DNA of 64,000 nt from DAIOEK01 sp963828285 (lineage in GTDB: Bacteria > Chloroflexota > Anaerolineae > Anaerolineales > Anaerolineaceae): assembly GCA_963828285.1 (NCBI GenBank), contig CAWHEB010000002.1, positions 558,001 through 622,000 of the forward strand, written 5' to 3'. The notes beneath the pieces are model-generated. The model made no database searches, was not told where the DNA came from, and saw only the letters and a list, made by a program, of their open reading frames with translations. This document shows, in pieces, positions 17,933 through 26,600 of the stretch (position 1 is the first letter of the stretch; each line of letters opens with the position of its first letter). A program made the translations under genes and the position numbers.

Positions 17933-18640
17933 TCAGATACCCAGATAAGATGCTTTCACCTGCGGATTCTCAGCTATTTCCTGAGCGGGACCAGATAGTA
18001 CGATCCTACCAGTTTCCAATACATAAGCGCGATGAGCAATAGAAAGAGCCATCTGAGCGTTTTGTTCTACCAACAAAATGCTGGTACCTTCCTTATTGAT
18101 CTCCTGGATAATCCTGAAGATCTCTTCAACCATGATCGGGCTTAATCCCATGGATGGTTCATCAAGTAGGATCAATGAAGGTTTGTTCATCAGACCTCGT
18201 CCTGTGGCTAACATTTGCTGTTCACCACCCGAAAGAGTACCTCCAAGTTGGGTAATTCGCTCTTTCAAACGAGGAAAACTCTTGAATACGCGTTCCATCA
18301 TGCGATTGATCTCAGAACGGTCATTGATGATATATGCGCCCATTTCAAGGTTTTCTTTTACAGTTAATGGAGCAAAAATCTTACGTCCTTCCGGGACATG
18401 ACTGATACCACTCTTGACAATTTTTTCCTCTGGGGCAAGTGTGATATTCTCCCCTTTGAAAAAGATTTCTCCACTTCTGGGACGGATCAATCCGGAAATT
18501 GCTCGTAAGGTTGTTGATTTTCCTGCTCCGTTCGCTCCAATAAGCGTAACGATTTCGCCTTCTTTCATTTCAAAAGAAACGCCGTGGAGTGCGTGAATAG
18601 CACTGTAATAGACATTGAGATCCTTGACTTCAAGAAACAT
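17933..18640 (-). CDS. livF: Branched-chain amino-acid ABC transporter ATPase LivF
   Basis: The product is an ABC ATPase of the LivF type with Walker A GANGAGKST, signature LSGGEQQM and Walker B LILLDEPSMGLSP. It powers uptake with LivG through the LivHM membrane pair. The ORF extends to 18724, but the ATG at 18640 (MFLEVKDLNV) matches the usual LivF start and overlaps the end of livG by 11 bp, so it is chosen. Length is then about 235 residues, normal for LivF. Confidence 0.92.
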   Translation of the reverse strand: MFLEVKDLNVYYSAIHALHGVSFEMKEGEIVTLIGANGAGKSTTLRAISGLIRPRSGEIFFKGENITLAPEEKIVKSGISHVPEGRKIFAPLTVKENLEMGAYIINDRSEINRMMERVFKSFPRLKERITQLGGTLSGGEQQMLATGRGLMNKPSLILLDEPSMGLSPIMVEEIFRIIQEINKEGTSILLVEQNAQMALSIAHRAYVLETGRIVLSGPAQEIAENPQVKASYLGI

Positions 18641-19430
18641 GCTTGGCTCCCTTCCCCAGATATGCTTCAACGACTTTGGGATTCTCCTGGATTTCTTTCG
18701 GGGATCCGTGAGCAATAACCTCACCGAAATCCATGACTGTAATATGTTCGCAAATTCCCATAACCACCCTCATTTGATGCTCGATTAGCAGGATGGTTAG
18801 TTTAAAATTGTCGCGAACAAAATGGATCAAGTCCATTAACTGGTTAATCTCCTTGGGATTCATTCCAGCAGCAGGTTCATCCAACAGGAGCAGTCTGGGT
18901 TGACAGGCTAGAGCGCGGGCAATCTCGACACGGCGTTGTTCACCATAAGGAAGGTTGCGGGCTATTTCATTTTGGAAACGTGAAAGTTTCATCACTTCCA
19001 GTAATAATTGAGATTTCTCAACTATTTCTTTTTCTTTTTGTGTAAATTTACTATTGGAGACAATACTATCGAACATGTTATATCCGGATGATGGATGAAA
19101 TGCTATCCGGACGTTATCCAGAACTGAGAGATTGGAGAATAACCGAATATTCTGGAAAGTTCGACCAATCCCGGTTCGAGTGATTTCGTGTGGTTCGAAC
19201 CCGACAAGATTGATTCCATAAAACTTGATGCTGCCTTTGGTTGGAAGATAGATACCAGTGATTTGATTAAACACTGTTGTTTTTCCAGCACCATTTGGAC
19301 CTATCAAACCAGCAAGGTCACCCTCATTGATCGTCAGGTTAAATTCATTAACCGCACGAAGACCACCAAAATTTTTTGTCAGACCCTCAACCTCAAGCAC
19401 AGGTGTGGGATTATCTGTTGTCGTATTCAT
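18630..19430 (-). CDS. livG: Branched-chain amino-acid ABC transporter ATPase LivG
   Basis: A 266-residue LivG-type ATPase: Walker A GPNGAGKTT, the LivG-typical signature variant LPYGEQRRVEIARAL, and Walker B LLLLDEPAAGMNP. It pairs with LivF. It overlaps livM by 4 bp upstream and livF downstream, which shows tight translational coupling. Confidence 0.93.
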   Translation of the reverse strand: MNTTTDNPTPVLEVEGLTKNFGGLRAVNEFNLTINEGDLAGLIGPNGAGKTTVFNQITGIYLPTKGSIKFYGINLVGFEPHEITRTGIGRTFQNIRLFSNLSVLDNVRIAFHPSSGYNMFDSIVSNSKFTQKEKEIVEKSQLLLEVMKLSRFQNEIARNLPYGEQRRVEIARALACQPRLLLLDEPAAGMNPKEINQLMDLIHFVRDNFKLTILLIEHQMRVVMGICEHITVMDFGEVIAHGSPKEIQENPKVVEAYLGKGAKHVS

Positions 19431-20818
19431 GCTGGTTTCTCTCCTGCATTTTCAACGGATTTACGTTGAGGTAATGGACTATTCTTCAAGAAACCCCATT
19501 CCACATTCCCTAGTAAACCTTCCGGTTTTACAAGCATGAGTAAGAGGAGTGTCAACGGGTAAAGTACGTACCTCCAGGATGGTGCCTCAGGGCTGATTTT
19601 CCCTAGGATTTCACGTAACATTCCTTCCAGGAAGAATATCCACCCGAACGAAGCTGCAACCGTACCGGTCATGCTTCCAAGACCGCCAAATACTACGATG
19701 ATCAATGGATTGAACCCGACCAGGAAATCGAACGCTCCAGGACTTAAAAAGCCAATGAAGTGGGCATAAACACCGCCGCCGATACCTGCAAAAAGACTGC
19801 CGATCACAAAGGACATCAATTTTGTGCCTGCAACATCAATACCCATCGAACGGGCAGCAGTTTCATCTTCCCGAACGGAAATGATCGACCGTCCTGTGGA
19901 TGAGCGGAGAATGTTCCTCATGATAATGATAACTAACAGCAGGAAGAAGAATGCCCAAAACCATGTGGTGAGCTTTGGGATACCAATCATCCCTCGTCCG
20001 CCCTTCATCTCAGGGAATGGCAGGATGGTATCTGAGTTGACCATCAACGTATAGATAACGATAGAGAATCCAAGGGTTGCAATACCAAAGTAATCCGAAC
20101 CAAGGGACAATACAGGAAGTCCGAATAGGAAACTTACTTCTGCCGCGAACAACCCGGCAAACACTACAGCCAGAAAATATACGACCTGTAATGAAATCCC
20201 TTGTGCGAGTGGACCTGGTTGAAGGTTTGTGCCTAACAATGGATTTATAGACGGTGCTATCGCACTCCCTATCGCTACAGCTAATGCCCCAGCCGCAATC
20301 ACTCCGATTAGATAAAGTGTAAAAGAAGAGAGGACGGGCATACGCCGCAAATTGCTCGTGAATTTATTGATCCCTATGATAGCGAGTCCGCCAAGGATGA
20401 CTCCCATCCCTAAGATAAGCAGACCGCTTGAATCACCATTGACCCAGCGATATGTGATGTCGGCAGAGGCATAGGCACCAATTCCATAAAACCCCCACTG
20501 ACCTAAACTGAACTGCCCGTTGAAACCATAGATCAAGTTCAGCCCCAACGCCACCATGGACATGGTACATGCTTGATAGAGCAGACCACTATCAAAATTG
20601 TTTAGAAGGGTAAAACCATTGAAATTTGTCAATGCCAGTTGGACTATACCGAAGGCAATGATGGCTCCTACACCTTTGATCAGGACTGAGAAATTGAGCT
20701 GTCTTCCTCCGACATTTACCGATTTGACACTTAGTCCAAGAACCCAGAACAAGCCGTAGAGATAAACAATTACAGCGATGATTTTTACGAAAGAGAAGAT
20801 GATATTAGTGATTTCCAT
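19427..20818 (-). CDS. livM: Branched-chain amino-acid ABC transporter permease LivM
   Basis: A 463-residue inner-membrane permease with about ten helices and the LivM signatures LNLIYGFNGQFSLGQWGFYGIGAY and REDETAARSMGIDV. It forms the channel with LivH. It is longer than many LivM proteins because of an N-terminal extension with two extra helices. It begins 11 bp after livH and overlaps livG by 4 bp. Confidence 0.92.
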   Translation of the reverse strand: MEITNIIFSFVKIIAVIVYLYGLFWVLGLSVKSVNVGGRQLNFSVLIKGVGAIIAFGIVQLALTNFNGFTLLNNFDSGLLYQACTMSMVALGLNLIYGFNGQFSLGQWGFYGIGAYASADITYRWVNGDSSGLLILGMGVILGGLAIIGINKFTSNLRRMPVLSSFTLYLIGVIAAGALAVAIGSAIAPSINPLLGTNLQPGPLAQGISLQVVYFLAVVFAGLFAAEVSFLFGLPVLSLGSDYFGIATLGFSIVIYTLMVNSDTILPFPEMKGGRGMIGIPKLTTWFWAFFFLLLVIIIMRNILRSSTGRSIISVREDETAARSMGIDVAGTKLMSFVIGSLFAGIGGGVYAHFIGFLSPGAFDFLVGFNPLIIVVFGGLGSMTGTVAASFGWIFFLEGMLREILGKISPEAPSWRYVLYPLTLLLLMLVKPEGLLGNVEWGFLKNSPLPQRKSVENAGEKPA

Positions 20819-20829
20819 AGTTATCTCTC

Positions 20830-21954
20830 TTAAGCTTTCTCTTTTTCTGGCTCACCAAAAATACCCGTGGGACGGATGAGAAGAACCAGAATTAGGATTG
20901 AAAAAGCAATTGCATCGCGCATCGGAGTGGAAATATATGCAGATGTCATCGATTCTGCTTGTCCCATGATCAGTGCTCCAACAAACGCACCTGGGATGCT
21001 GCCAATTCCTCCGAGTACCGCTGCTACGAATGCCTTTAAGCCAGGATAAACGCCCATCAAAGTTTTGATGGATGGATATGCGATCGCATACAAAACACCA
21101 CCCAATGCTGCGAACGCAGCGCCGATGGCAAATGTAAACGAGATCACCTGATCTACCTGTATACCCATTAATCTCGCAGTGGGTTTATCGAAGGATGTCG
21201 CACGCATGGCGATGCCGATTTTAGTTCGTCTGACGAGATATTGCAGGAAGACCTGAACCAAAATGGTTGCGATGATAATGATGATGAGAATATTACTGAA
21301 TGTTACCGAACCTTCAGGTAAAGCCTTTCCCGATTCCACTAAATGTACACCATCTTTGATATACCAGGTAACTACTTCAAACGGGCGGGTGTAAGGAATA
21401 AACCTTGCAGAAAAAACAAAATTTAAAAGCCCGAAATATTCCAGGAAAAAGGATACTCCAATAGCAGTAATCAGTGCAGCAATACGCGGTGCATTACGAA
21501 GAGGCTTATAAGCCACTCGTTCGATCGTAACAGCCAATAGAACACAGATAACCATGGATAACAAGATCGTCGTAACAGTGCCAATGACTGTTGCCAGCAT
21601 TGGATCAATTGTCGGAAAGACTTTCGATGGCCATTCGTGTAATCGAAACTTCTCAACTGCAAAGAAACTGACAAAAGCACCGACCATGAATACATCGCCA
21701 TGGGCGAAGTTGATCAGCTTTACAATTCCATAAACCATGGTATAGCCTAATGCAATTAGGCCATAAACAAATCCCAGTTGTAAACCGTTGATTACATTCT
21801 GGAGGAAAAGATGGGGTTTATCAATTAGATTGGTTACTAATACATAAACAGCAAAAAGTCCGAGAACAATTAGAAAAACTTTCCCTATCCATGCAAGGAA
21901 AGAATTTGGTGCAACAATTATTGGTGTTTTTGGTTTTTTAGTTACAGGAAGCAT
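20830..21954 (-). CDS. livH: Branched-chain amino-acid ABC transporter permease LivH
   Basis: The 374-residue permease has the LivH signatures GLIALGYTMVYGIVKLINFAHG and, near the C-terminus, GVYPGLKAFVAAVLGGIGSIPGA. It is longer than the usual 290-310 residues because of an extra N-terminal helix region (about 1-45). Its gene follows livK after a strong hairpin, an arrangement that would give less permease than binding protein. Confidence 0.92.
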   Translation of the reverse strand: MLPVTKKPKTPIIVAPNSFLAWIGKVFLIVLGLFAVYVLVTNLIDKPHLFLQNVINGLQLGFVYGLIALGYTMVYGIVKLINFAHGDVFMVGAFVSFFAVEKFRLHEWPSKVFPTIDPMLATVIGTVTTILLSMVICVLLAVTIERVAYKPLRNAPRIAALITAIGVSFFLEYFGLLNFVFSARFIPYTRPFEVVTWYIKDGVHLVESGKALPEGSVTFSNILIIIIIATILVQVFLQYLVRRTKIGIAMRATSFDKPTARLMGIQVDQVISFTFAIGAAFAALGGVLYAIAYPSIKTLMGVYPGLKAFVAAVLGGIGSIPGAFVGALIMGQAESMTSAYISTPMRDAIAFSILILVLLIRPTGIFGEPEKEKA

Positions 21955-21995
21955 ACGAATTGCTCTCCTTGAAAGCTGATGTGATTACATTAGAA

Positions 21996-22028
21996 AAGTG
22001 GGGGCAGTACTTTCGCTGCCCCCACTTT
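21996..22028 (-). terminator. Hairpin between livK and livH (partial terminator)
   Basis: AAAGTGGGGGCAG pairs with CTGCCCCCACTTT, a 13-bp GC-rich stem, and is followed on the minus strand by TTTTCTAAT. Its position between the binding-protein gene and the permease genes of one operon suggests partial termination that lowers permease output. Confidence 0.75.
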
Positions 22029-22040
22029 GTCTAATTCATC

Positions 22041-22376
22041 TTACGGATTTACGACTGTTTCGAATTTAACACCTTCGGCAGTTACTGCAAGGATGGTTGC
22101 AGATTTGATGGGGTTATGGGAAGGATCAAATGTGATCGTTCCAGAAACACCATTGAAGGTTATTGCGTCAAGGGCTGCACGAACCTTTTCGGTATCATCA
22201 GCACCAGCATTCTTGATACCAGACAGCATCAAGTTGGTTGCATCATAAGCCAAAGCAGCTAAGGCATCAGGAGTCTTTGAGTATTTCTTTTCAAATGCAG
22301 CACGGAAATTCTGGACTTCCGGGCGTGGATCATCTGGTGAGTAGTGGTTGGTGAAGAATACCACCAGCTGCGGCAA
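22041..22376 (-). CDS. livK: LivK-type binding protein, C-terminal part after the frame break
   Basis: This frame carries the C-terminal lobe of the amino-acid binding protein: FFTNHYSPDDPRPEV, LAYDATNLML, ALDAITFNGVSGTITFD. The first few residues of this ORF are out-of-frame sequence of the N-terminal part. An extra base at about 22359 separates it from the N-terminal part; joined, the protein is about 377 residues, normal for the family. It is not a separate gene. Confidence 0.85.
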   Translation of the reverse strand: MPQLVVFFTNHYSPDDPRPEVQNFRAAFEKKYSKTPDALAALAYDATNLMLSGIKNAGADDTEKVRAALDAITFNGVSGTITFDPSHNPIKSATILAVTAEGVKFETVVNP

Positions 22377-23175
22377 CTTTATCTAGATCAGCAGAATCCC
22401 AGCCATCACCACCAATGAACGGAGCGGTAATGCCTTTTTCCTTGGCCTGTTTGGTTGCCAGGTTGACGATGTTGTAGTAATCGGGCAGATAGACTACATC
22501 GGGTTTGGCATCGGCAACTTTGGAGAGGATTGCAGAGAAATCGGTGTCATTGGCGGTATAGGATTCAGCGCCAACGATGGTTCCACCACCTTCGGTGAAG
22601 GCTTTGGTGAAGAATTCAGCAAGACCTTTGGTGTAGTCATTTGCCTGATCAGAAAGAACGAATGCAGTCTTTGCGCCAAGTTTTTCCATGGCGAATTTTG
22701 CACCGACCAGACCCTGGAATGGATCAATGAAGCAAGCGCGGTAGATGAATGGTTTTACTACGCCATTACCATCAACAGTGACGCTTGGGTTGGTTGAAGT
22801 TGGGCTGATCTGAATAACTTTTGCAGCATTCGCGATTTCGGATACAGGGATGGATGCCTTGGAGCATACTTCGCCAATGATGTAATGTACGCCATCCTGG
22901 CTGATGACTTTATTCGCAGCATTTACGGCTGGGTCAGGTGTACATTGGCTATCTTCAACGACAGCAACAATTGTGGCACCATTCACGCCGCCTTTTGCAT
23001 TCCATTCTTCAATGGCCATCAGTGCTGCGTCACGAGTCATTTCACCAAATGTCGGTACAGGTCCTGACAATGGGGCTAAAACTGCAATTTTGATCTCTTT
23101 GGGGGCAGCGGGAGCGCAGCTCGCCAAAATTGATACTAGAATAGCGATAACAAACAGGATTCTTAGTGTTTTCAT
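22330..23175 (-). CDS. livK: Branched-chain amino-acid binding lipoprotein LivK, N-terminal part (frame broken)
   Basis: The protein starts with a lipoprotein signal (LASC lipobox) and continues as a Peripla_BP_6 type substrate-binding protein: IKIAVLAPLSGPVPTFGE, GGVNGATIVAVVEDSQC, IQISPTSTNP. It captures branched-chain or related amino acids outside the membrane for LivHMGF. The start has GAGGAGAAG upstream. The last ten residues are out of frame, because of a single extra base at about 22359; the protein continues in the frame ending at 22041. Confidence 0.88.
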   Translation of the reverse strand: MKTLRILFVIAILVSILASCAPAAPKEIKIAVLAPLSGPVPTFGEMTRDAALMAIEEWNAKGGVNGATIVAVVEDSQCTPDPAVNAANKVISQDGVHYIIGEVCSKASIPVSEIANAAKVIQISPTSTNPSVTVDGNGVVKPFIYRACFIDPFQGLVGAKFAMEKLGAKTAFVLSDQANDYTKGLAEFFTKAFTEGGGTIVGAESYTANDTDFSAILSKVADAKPDVVYLPDYYNIVNLATKQAKEKGITAPFIGGDGWDSADLDKVAAAGGILHQPLLTR

Positions 23176-23237
23176 AAATGCTTCTCCTCATTCAATTTGT
23201 TGGTAGATTGTGTACATGAAAAACTGGTTATTCCTAA

Positions 23238-23243
23238 ATTATA
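23238..23243 (-). promoter_or_regulatory. Candidate -10 box close to livK
   Basis: A TATAAT on the minus strand lies about 60 bp upstream of livK and downstream of the leader terminator. The best -35 candidates (TTGCGA at 14 bp, TGGTTG at 17 bp) are poor, so it may be a weak second promoter. Confidence 0.3.
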
Positions 23244-23311
23244 TGCTTCTATCTGTATCGCAACCACCTCCTCCCGGTGAGATTCTTACAGTGTGAATTT
23301 GAGCAATAAAC

Positions 23312-23345
23312 AAAAACCACCCTCAGGATTTCTGCATTGGGTGGC
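23312..23345 (-). terminator. Terminator in the liv leader
   Basis: On the minus strand AAGCCACCC pairs with GGGTGGTTT (9 bp, one G-U) and is followed by TTTTTG. It lies 31 bp after the short leader ORF and about 137 bp before livK. Confidence 0.75.
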
Positions 23346-23376
23346 TTCTCTGATATTTCTGCGGTGATTTTTTCTT

Positions 23377-23490
23377 CTAATTGGTTCTCACCTTCATTCC
23401 AGCCAACCTAATGGGTTTATAGCTCATCATGAGCATCATATAAGCCCAGATAAGAATGACAGGAATGAGAATGAGATTAATTGTTAACAT
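23377..23490 (-). CDS. Putative 37-residue leader peptide or small membrane protein upstream of livK
   Basis: ATG at 23490 to TAG at 23377 encodes 37 residues. Its first 22 include five Ile, five Leu and one Val in a run such as INLILIPVILI, followed by a Met-rich and then basic tail. It begins about 13 nt after the start point predicted from a consensus promoter and is followed by a terminator, then livK. This is the arrangement of a branched-chain attenuation leader. The same sequence could be a small transmembrane protein with a positive C-terminal tail. No ribosome binding site is visible, which weakens both readings. Confidence 0.45.
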   Translation of the reverse strand: MLTINLILIPVILIWAYMMLMMSYKPIRLAGMKVRTN

Positions 23491-23509
23491 AATGTGTGCT
23501 TGAAAATCA

Positions 23510-23537
23510 ATTATATTCGCTTGGTACAATCTGTCAA
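23510..23537 (-). promoter_or_regulatory. Strong promoter of the liv leader
   Basis: Both boxes are perfect on the minus strand: TTGACA at 23537-23532 and TATAAT at 23515-23510, with a 16-bp spacer. Transcription should begin near 23503. Confidence 0.75.
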
Positions 23538-23596
23538 TAGTTTTCTGTACCAAATGTTAGGGGAATATTCTTATAGATGGGACAATGCTGCTGGTT

Positions 23597-26488
23597 TCAA
23601 CCTTGCGAAGTGACCACCCGACCGCGACCATATTCTTTTGCATGGTACAAAGCTCTATCGGCTATCTCAATCAATGAGGTAAGTTGATTGTTATTTTCCG
23701 ACAATGTGGAGACACCAATGCTGGCGCCAACCCTGGCTTTTCCTGTCGGTGTATCGATAGAAACAGTTTTGATCTGTTTACAAAGTCTCTGGGCAACTTC
23801 TTTTGCACTTTCCAGGTTATTTTCAGGCAACAGTACAATGAATTCATCCCCACCATATCGGGCAGCCAGATCTATGTTTCGCAGATTATTTCGGAAAATA
23901 TCTGCTATAGCGACCAGAAGTTGATCACCGACCGGATGACCAAAATTATCATTGACCTTCTTGAAATTATCCAAATCGATCATCAATGCAGACAATGGAT
24001 GATTAAAGCGATGGGCGCGTTCAACTTCTCTACCCGCTAATTCAAAGAAAGCCCGGCGGTTCCGCAGCGATGTAAGTTCATCTGTATCCGCCTTCTGCTG
24101 GAGTTCTGTATACATACGGGCATTTTCTATTGCTGTCGAGGTTAAGTCAGAAAATGCCTGCAATCGTTCGATATCTTCGGGACCATAAAGATTACCGGTA
24201 CCACTATATAAGTTCAGGAAACCAATCACTTTATTTTTTACTTTTAATGGCGTTCCGATAAATGATCTTACCCAATCATGAGGTTTGAGCTTTGTCCATC
24301 TGGTATCAACAGAAGTGTCATTTACGGCAAGTGTCGAAACCGACGAATACATTTCAAAGAGGATGGGTAACTCTTCCAATGTCAAACCTTTATCTATTGC
24401 ATATTCGGGGATTCCATTTTCAGAATAACCCCGGGTACATGCCACTTCCAGACGATGATCATCTAGAAGATAGATCACTCCCGTATCGCTTGGGACAACA
24501 CGCGAGGCAAATGTAAGCATTCTTTCCAACAAATGCTCGAAATCTAAAGTCGTGTTGAGCGAAGTCGCCATCTCACGGATATATTCAAGTAATGCCTGCT
24601 GTTTGGTTTCTACCTCGCGAAGATGGAATTGCTCCGTTCGATCATAAACCATACCTCCAATTCGAACACTTGTCTCATATCGTATTGGGAAGAGGTTCAT
24701 GTCAATAACAATCTGCTTATTATCCTTTGTGACCATTTGAATATCCATGGCTTTTCGTTCGCTCACAGAAGTATCCGCAGAGGTTAATTGCCGGAAAATT
24801 AACTCCATCCGATTTTGAATGCTTGGACTCAATTTTTCTTTAGGTATGGCCTGGTTCATAATATTGATAAAAGACTGGTGTAGAACTTCCTCTTTTCGAA
24901 ATCCAGTAATCTCTTCTAGTGCATGATTCCACTCAATAAAATACCCATTATTATCAATTAGAAAAATACCAACCTGAGATTGTTCAACCAGATTGCGGAA
25001 TTTCTCTTCACTTTCGTGGAGAACCCTTTGAGCATTTTTAATAGCAGAGATATCTCTAAAGACACCGTAAGACCCAATAAACTTCCCGTACGGATCGCAT
25101 CTTGGTGTGGCTGATATGATCACAGGTAAAAGTGAGCCATTTTCCCGAATGATGTTCACTTCATAACTGCTGCTGACACCATTTTCCCGTAATCTGGTTT
25201 GTACGAGGATCCGGTCCTTACTATCCTGATCCATGAAGTCTTTGATATCCCGCCCGATAATATTATTTTTTTCTGTGCTAAGCATCGACAGGCTGGCTGG
25301 ATTGGCGAAAGAGATCTTGTCGAATTCATTGACAATAACCACTCCTTCACCTTGATGTTCTACTAATGTCCGATAATCTTCTTGGGTTTTTTGAAGATTA
25401 TCTAATACGGAGTTTATACTTTTAGAAATTGTTGATATTTCGTCCTTTTGAAGATCCTGGGGAATTCTAGACTCTGCTCTTGGATTATCGATGATATCGC
25501 GGATATTCTTTTCAAGAGAAAAGATCCTTCTTAGGAAAAATCGATTAACAATTAGATTGACAATAAGAACAACAAAGATACCAAGAAAGAGCATTGTTAT
25601 TGCTACATAATAAAGATCATTAATTGCCTGCTGAGTAAACGCGGATTTAATGGTTGTGGTAACCAGGTAAACAGGATCTCCCTTCAGATCCTTCAGGAGA
25701 AAATATCCGTTCACAGTATTCAATCCGACATTATGGGATGGAAACGTCTCGCCATATGTTAGTCGGCGAACATATACAGCTAAAAAACGGTCCCGTTCAG
25801 CTAATGCAACCGGCAAAATGGATACTTCAGTGTTGGTCTGTTTTGAAATGGATGAGATATATTCAGAGCCTAAGTATCTAACCAGGATCACCTTCCCACG
25901 AGGGGTTCCGCTTAAATCGTTCTTGATCACAGGAGCTTGGGCAATCATCATTCCACCTTCAGGTTGGATGAAGACCCCGGATTTCGCATCTATCCCATAG
26001 GTATCCACGGATAACCATTTTTCGGGCGAAAGACTAAAGCCTTGACTTTCACCTGGCAATAGATTGGTTGATCCATAACCGATAAGCTCATTTTCATTAT
26101 TCACAAAACCTAGAAAATTTAATCCCAGGTTATTTAGGCTCTCTGTGGATACATTTGCTTCAATGAACTCCGGATCACCTGTGTTCATATAATCATACGG
26201 ATCATCCCAGTTCCCGTAATCTTTTGCAGTTCTAACCAGTTCTAAAAGATCATCATCTATGGCTTCGGAAACTCTTTTTGCTGCAATTTTCCCAGCTTCA
26301 ACATCAGCATGCAAGTTATTCCTAACGATGACTATCGCAATTCCTGTAAATAATAAGCCTATCGATGCAACCATCACAGTACTTATTAATACCTGTGTTT
26401 TTTTCTGAATAGACATCCTAAGGAATCCCATTGGCAAAAAATGAGTAGATGACCTGACATTAGCCCAACTAAAACCATTATCATTCAT
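23597..26488 (-). CDS. CHASE4-like/PAS/GAF diguanylate cyclase
   Basis: A 963-residue membrane sensor. A first transmembrane helix (about 32-54) is followed by an extracellular domain with the CHASE4-like DYGNWDDPYDYMN motif. After that come a second helix (about 290-315), a HAMP-like linker, two PAS domains (HQGEGVVIVNEFD, VEQSQVGIFLIDN), a GAF domain (about 650-790) and a GGDEF domain with intact GGDEF at 879-883. An RNID inhibition site lies five residues before it. It should make c-di-GMP in response to an external or redox signal. The start is uncertain: ATG at 26488 has no clear ribosome binding site, and 26431 or 26416 would still keep the first helix. Confidence 0.85.
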   Translation of the reverse strand: MNDNGFSWANVRSSTHFLPMGFLRMSIQKKTQVLISTVMVASIGLLFTGIAIVIVRNNLHADVEAGKIAAKRVSEAIDDDLLELVRTAKDYGNWDDPYDYMNTGDPEFIEANVSTESLNNLGLNFLGFVNNENELIGYGSTNLLPGESQGFSLSPEKWLSVDTYGIDAKSGVFIQPEGGMMIAQAPVIKNDLSGTPRGKVILVRYLGSEYISSISKQTNTEVSILPVALAERDRFLAVYVRRLTYGETFPSHNVGLNTVNGYFLLKDLKGDPVYLVTTTIKSAFTQQAINDLYYVAITMLFLGIFVVLIVNLIVNRFFLRRIFSLEKNIRDIIDNPRAESRIPQDLQKDEISTISKSINSVLDNLQKTQEDYRTLVEHQGEGVVIVNEFDKISFANPASLSMLSTEKNNIIGRDIKDFMDQDSKDRILVQTRLRENGVSSSYEVNIIRENGSLLPVIISATPRCDPYGKFIGSYGVFRDISAIKNAQRVLHESEEKFRNLVEQSQVGIFLIDNNGYFIEWNHALEEITGFRKEEVLHQSFINIMNQAIPKEKLSPSIQNRMELIFRQLTSADTSVSERKAMDIQMVTKDNKQIVIDMNLFPIRYETSVRIGGMVYDRTEQFHLREVETKQQALLEYIREMATSLNTTLDFEHLLERMLTFASRVVPSDTGVIYLLDDHRLEVACTRGYSENGIPEYAIDKGLTLEELPILFEMYSSVSTLAVNDTSVDTRWTKLKPHDWVRSFIGTPLKVKNKVIGFLNLYSGTGNLYGPEDIERLQAFSDLTSTAIENARMYTELQQKADTDELTSLRNRRAFFELAGREVERAHRFNHPLSALMIDLDNFKKVNDNFGHPVGDQLLVAIADIFRNNLRNIDLAARYGGDEFIVLLPENNLESAKEVAQRLCKQIKTVSIDTPTGKARVGASIGVSTLSENNNQLTSLIEIADRALYHAKEYGRGRVVTSQG

Positions 26489-26600
26489 AGTTTGGAATTA
26501 GTTAGTAAAAACCGAATAAAAAATGGAAGAAATCTTACAAAATATTACTGGCATGATTCTGGCAACATTTACAGCATGGAATCAACCAGGAGTTTTTACT

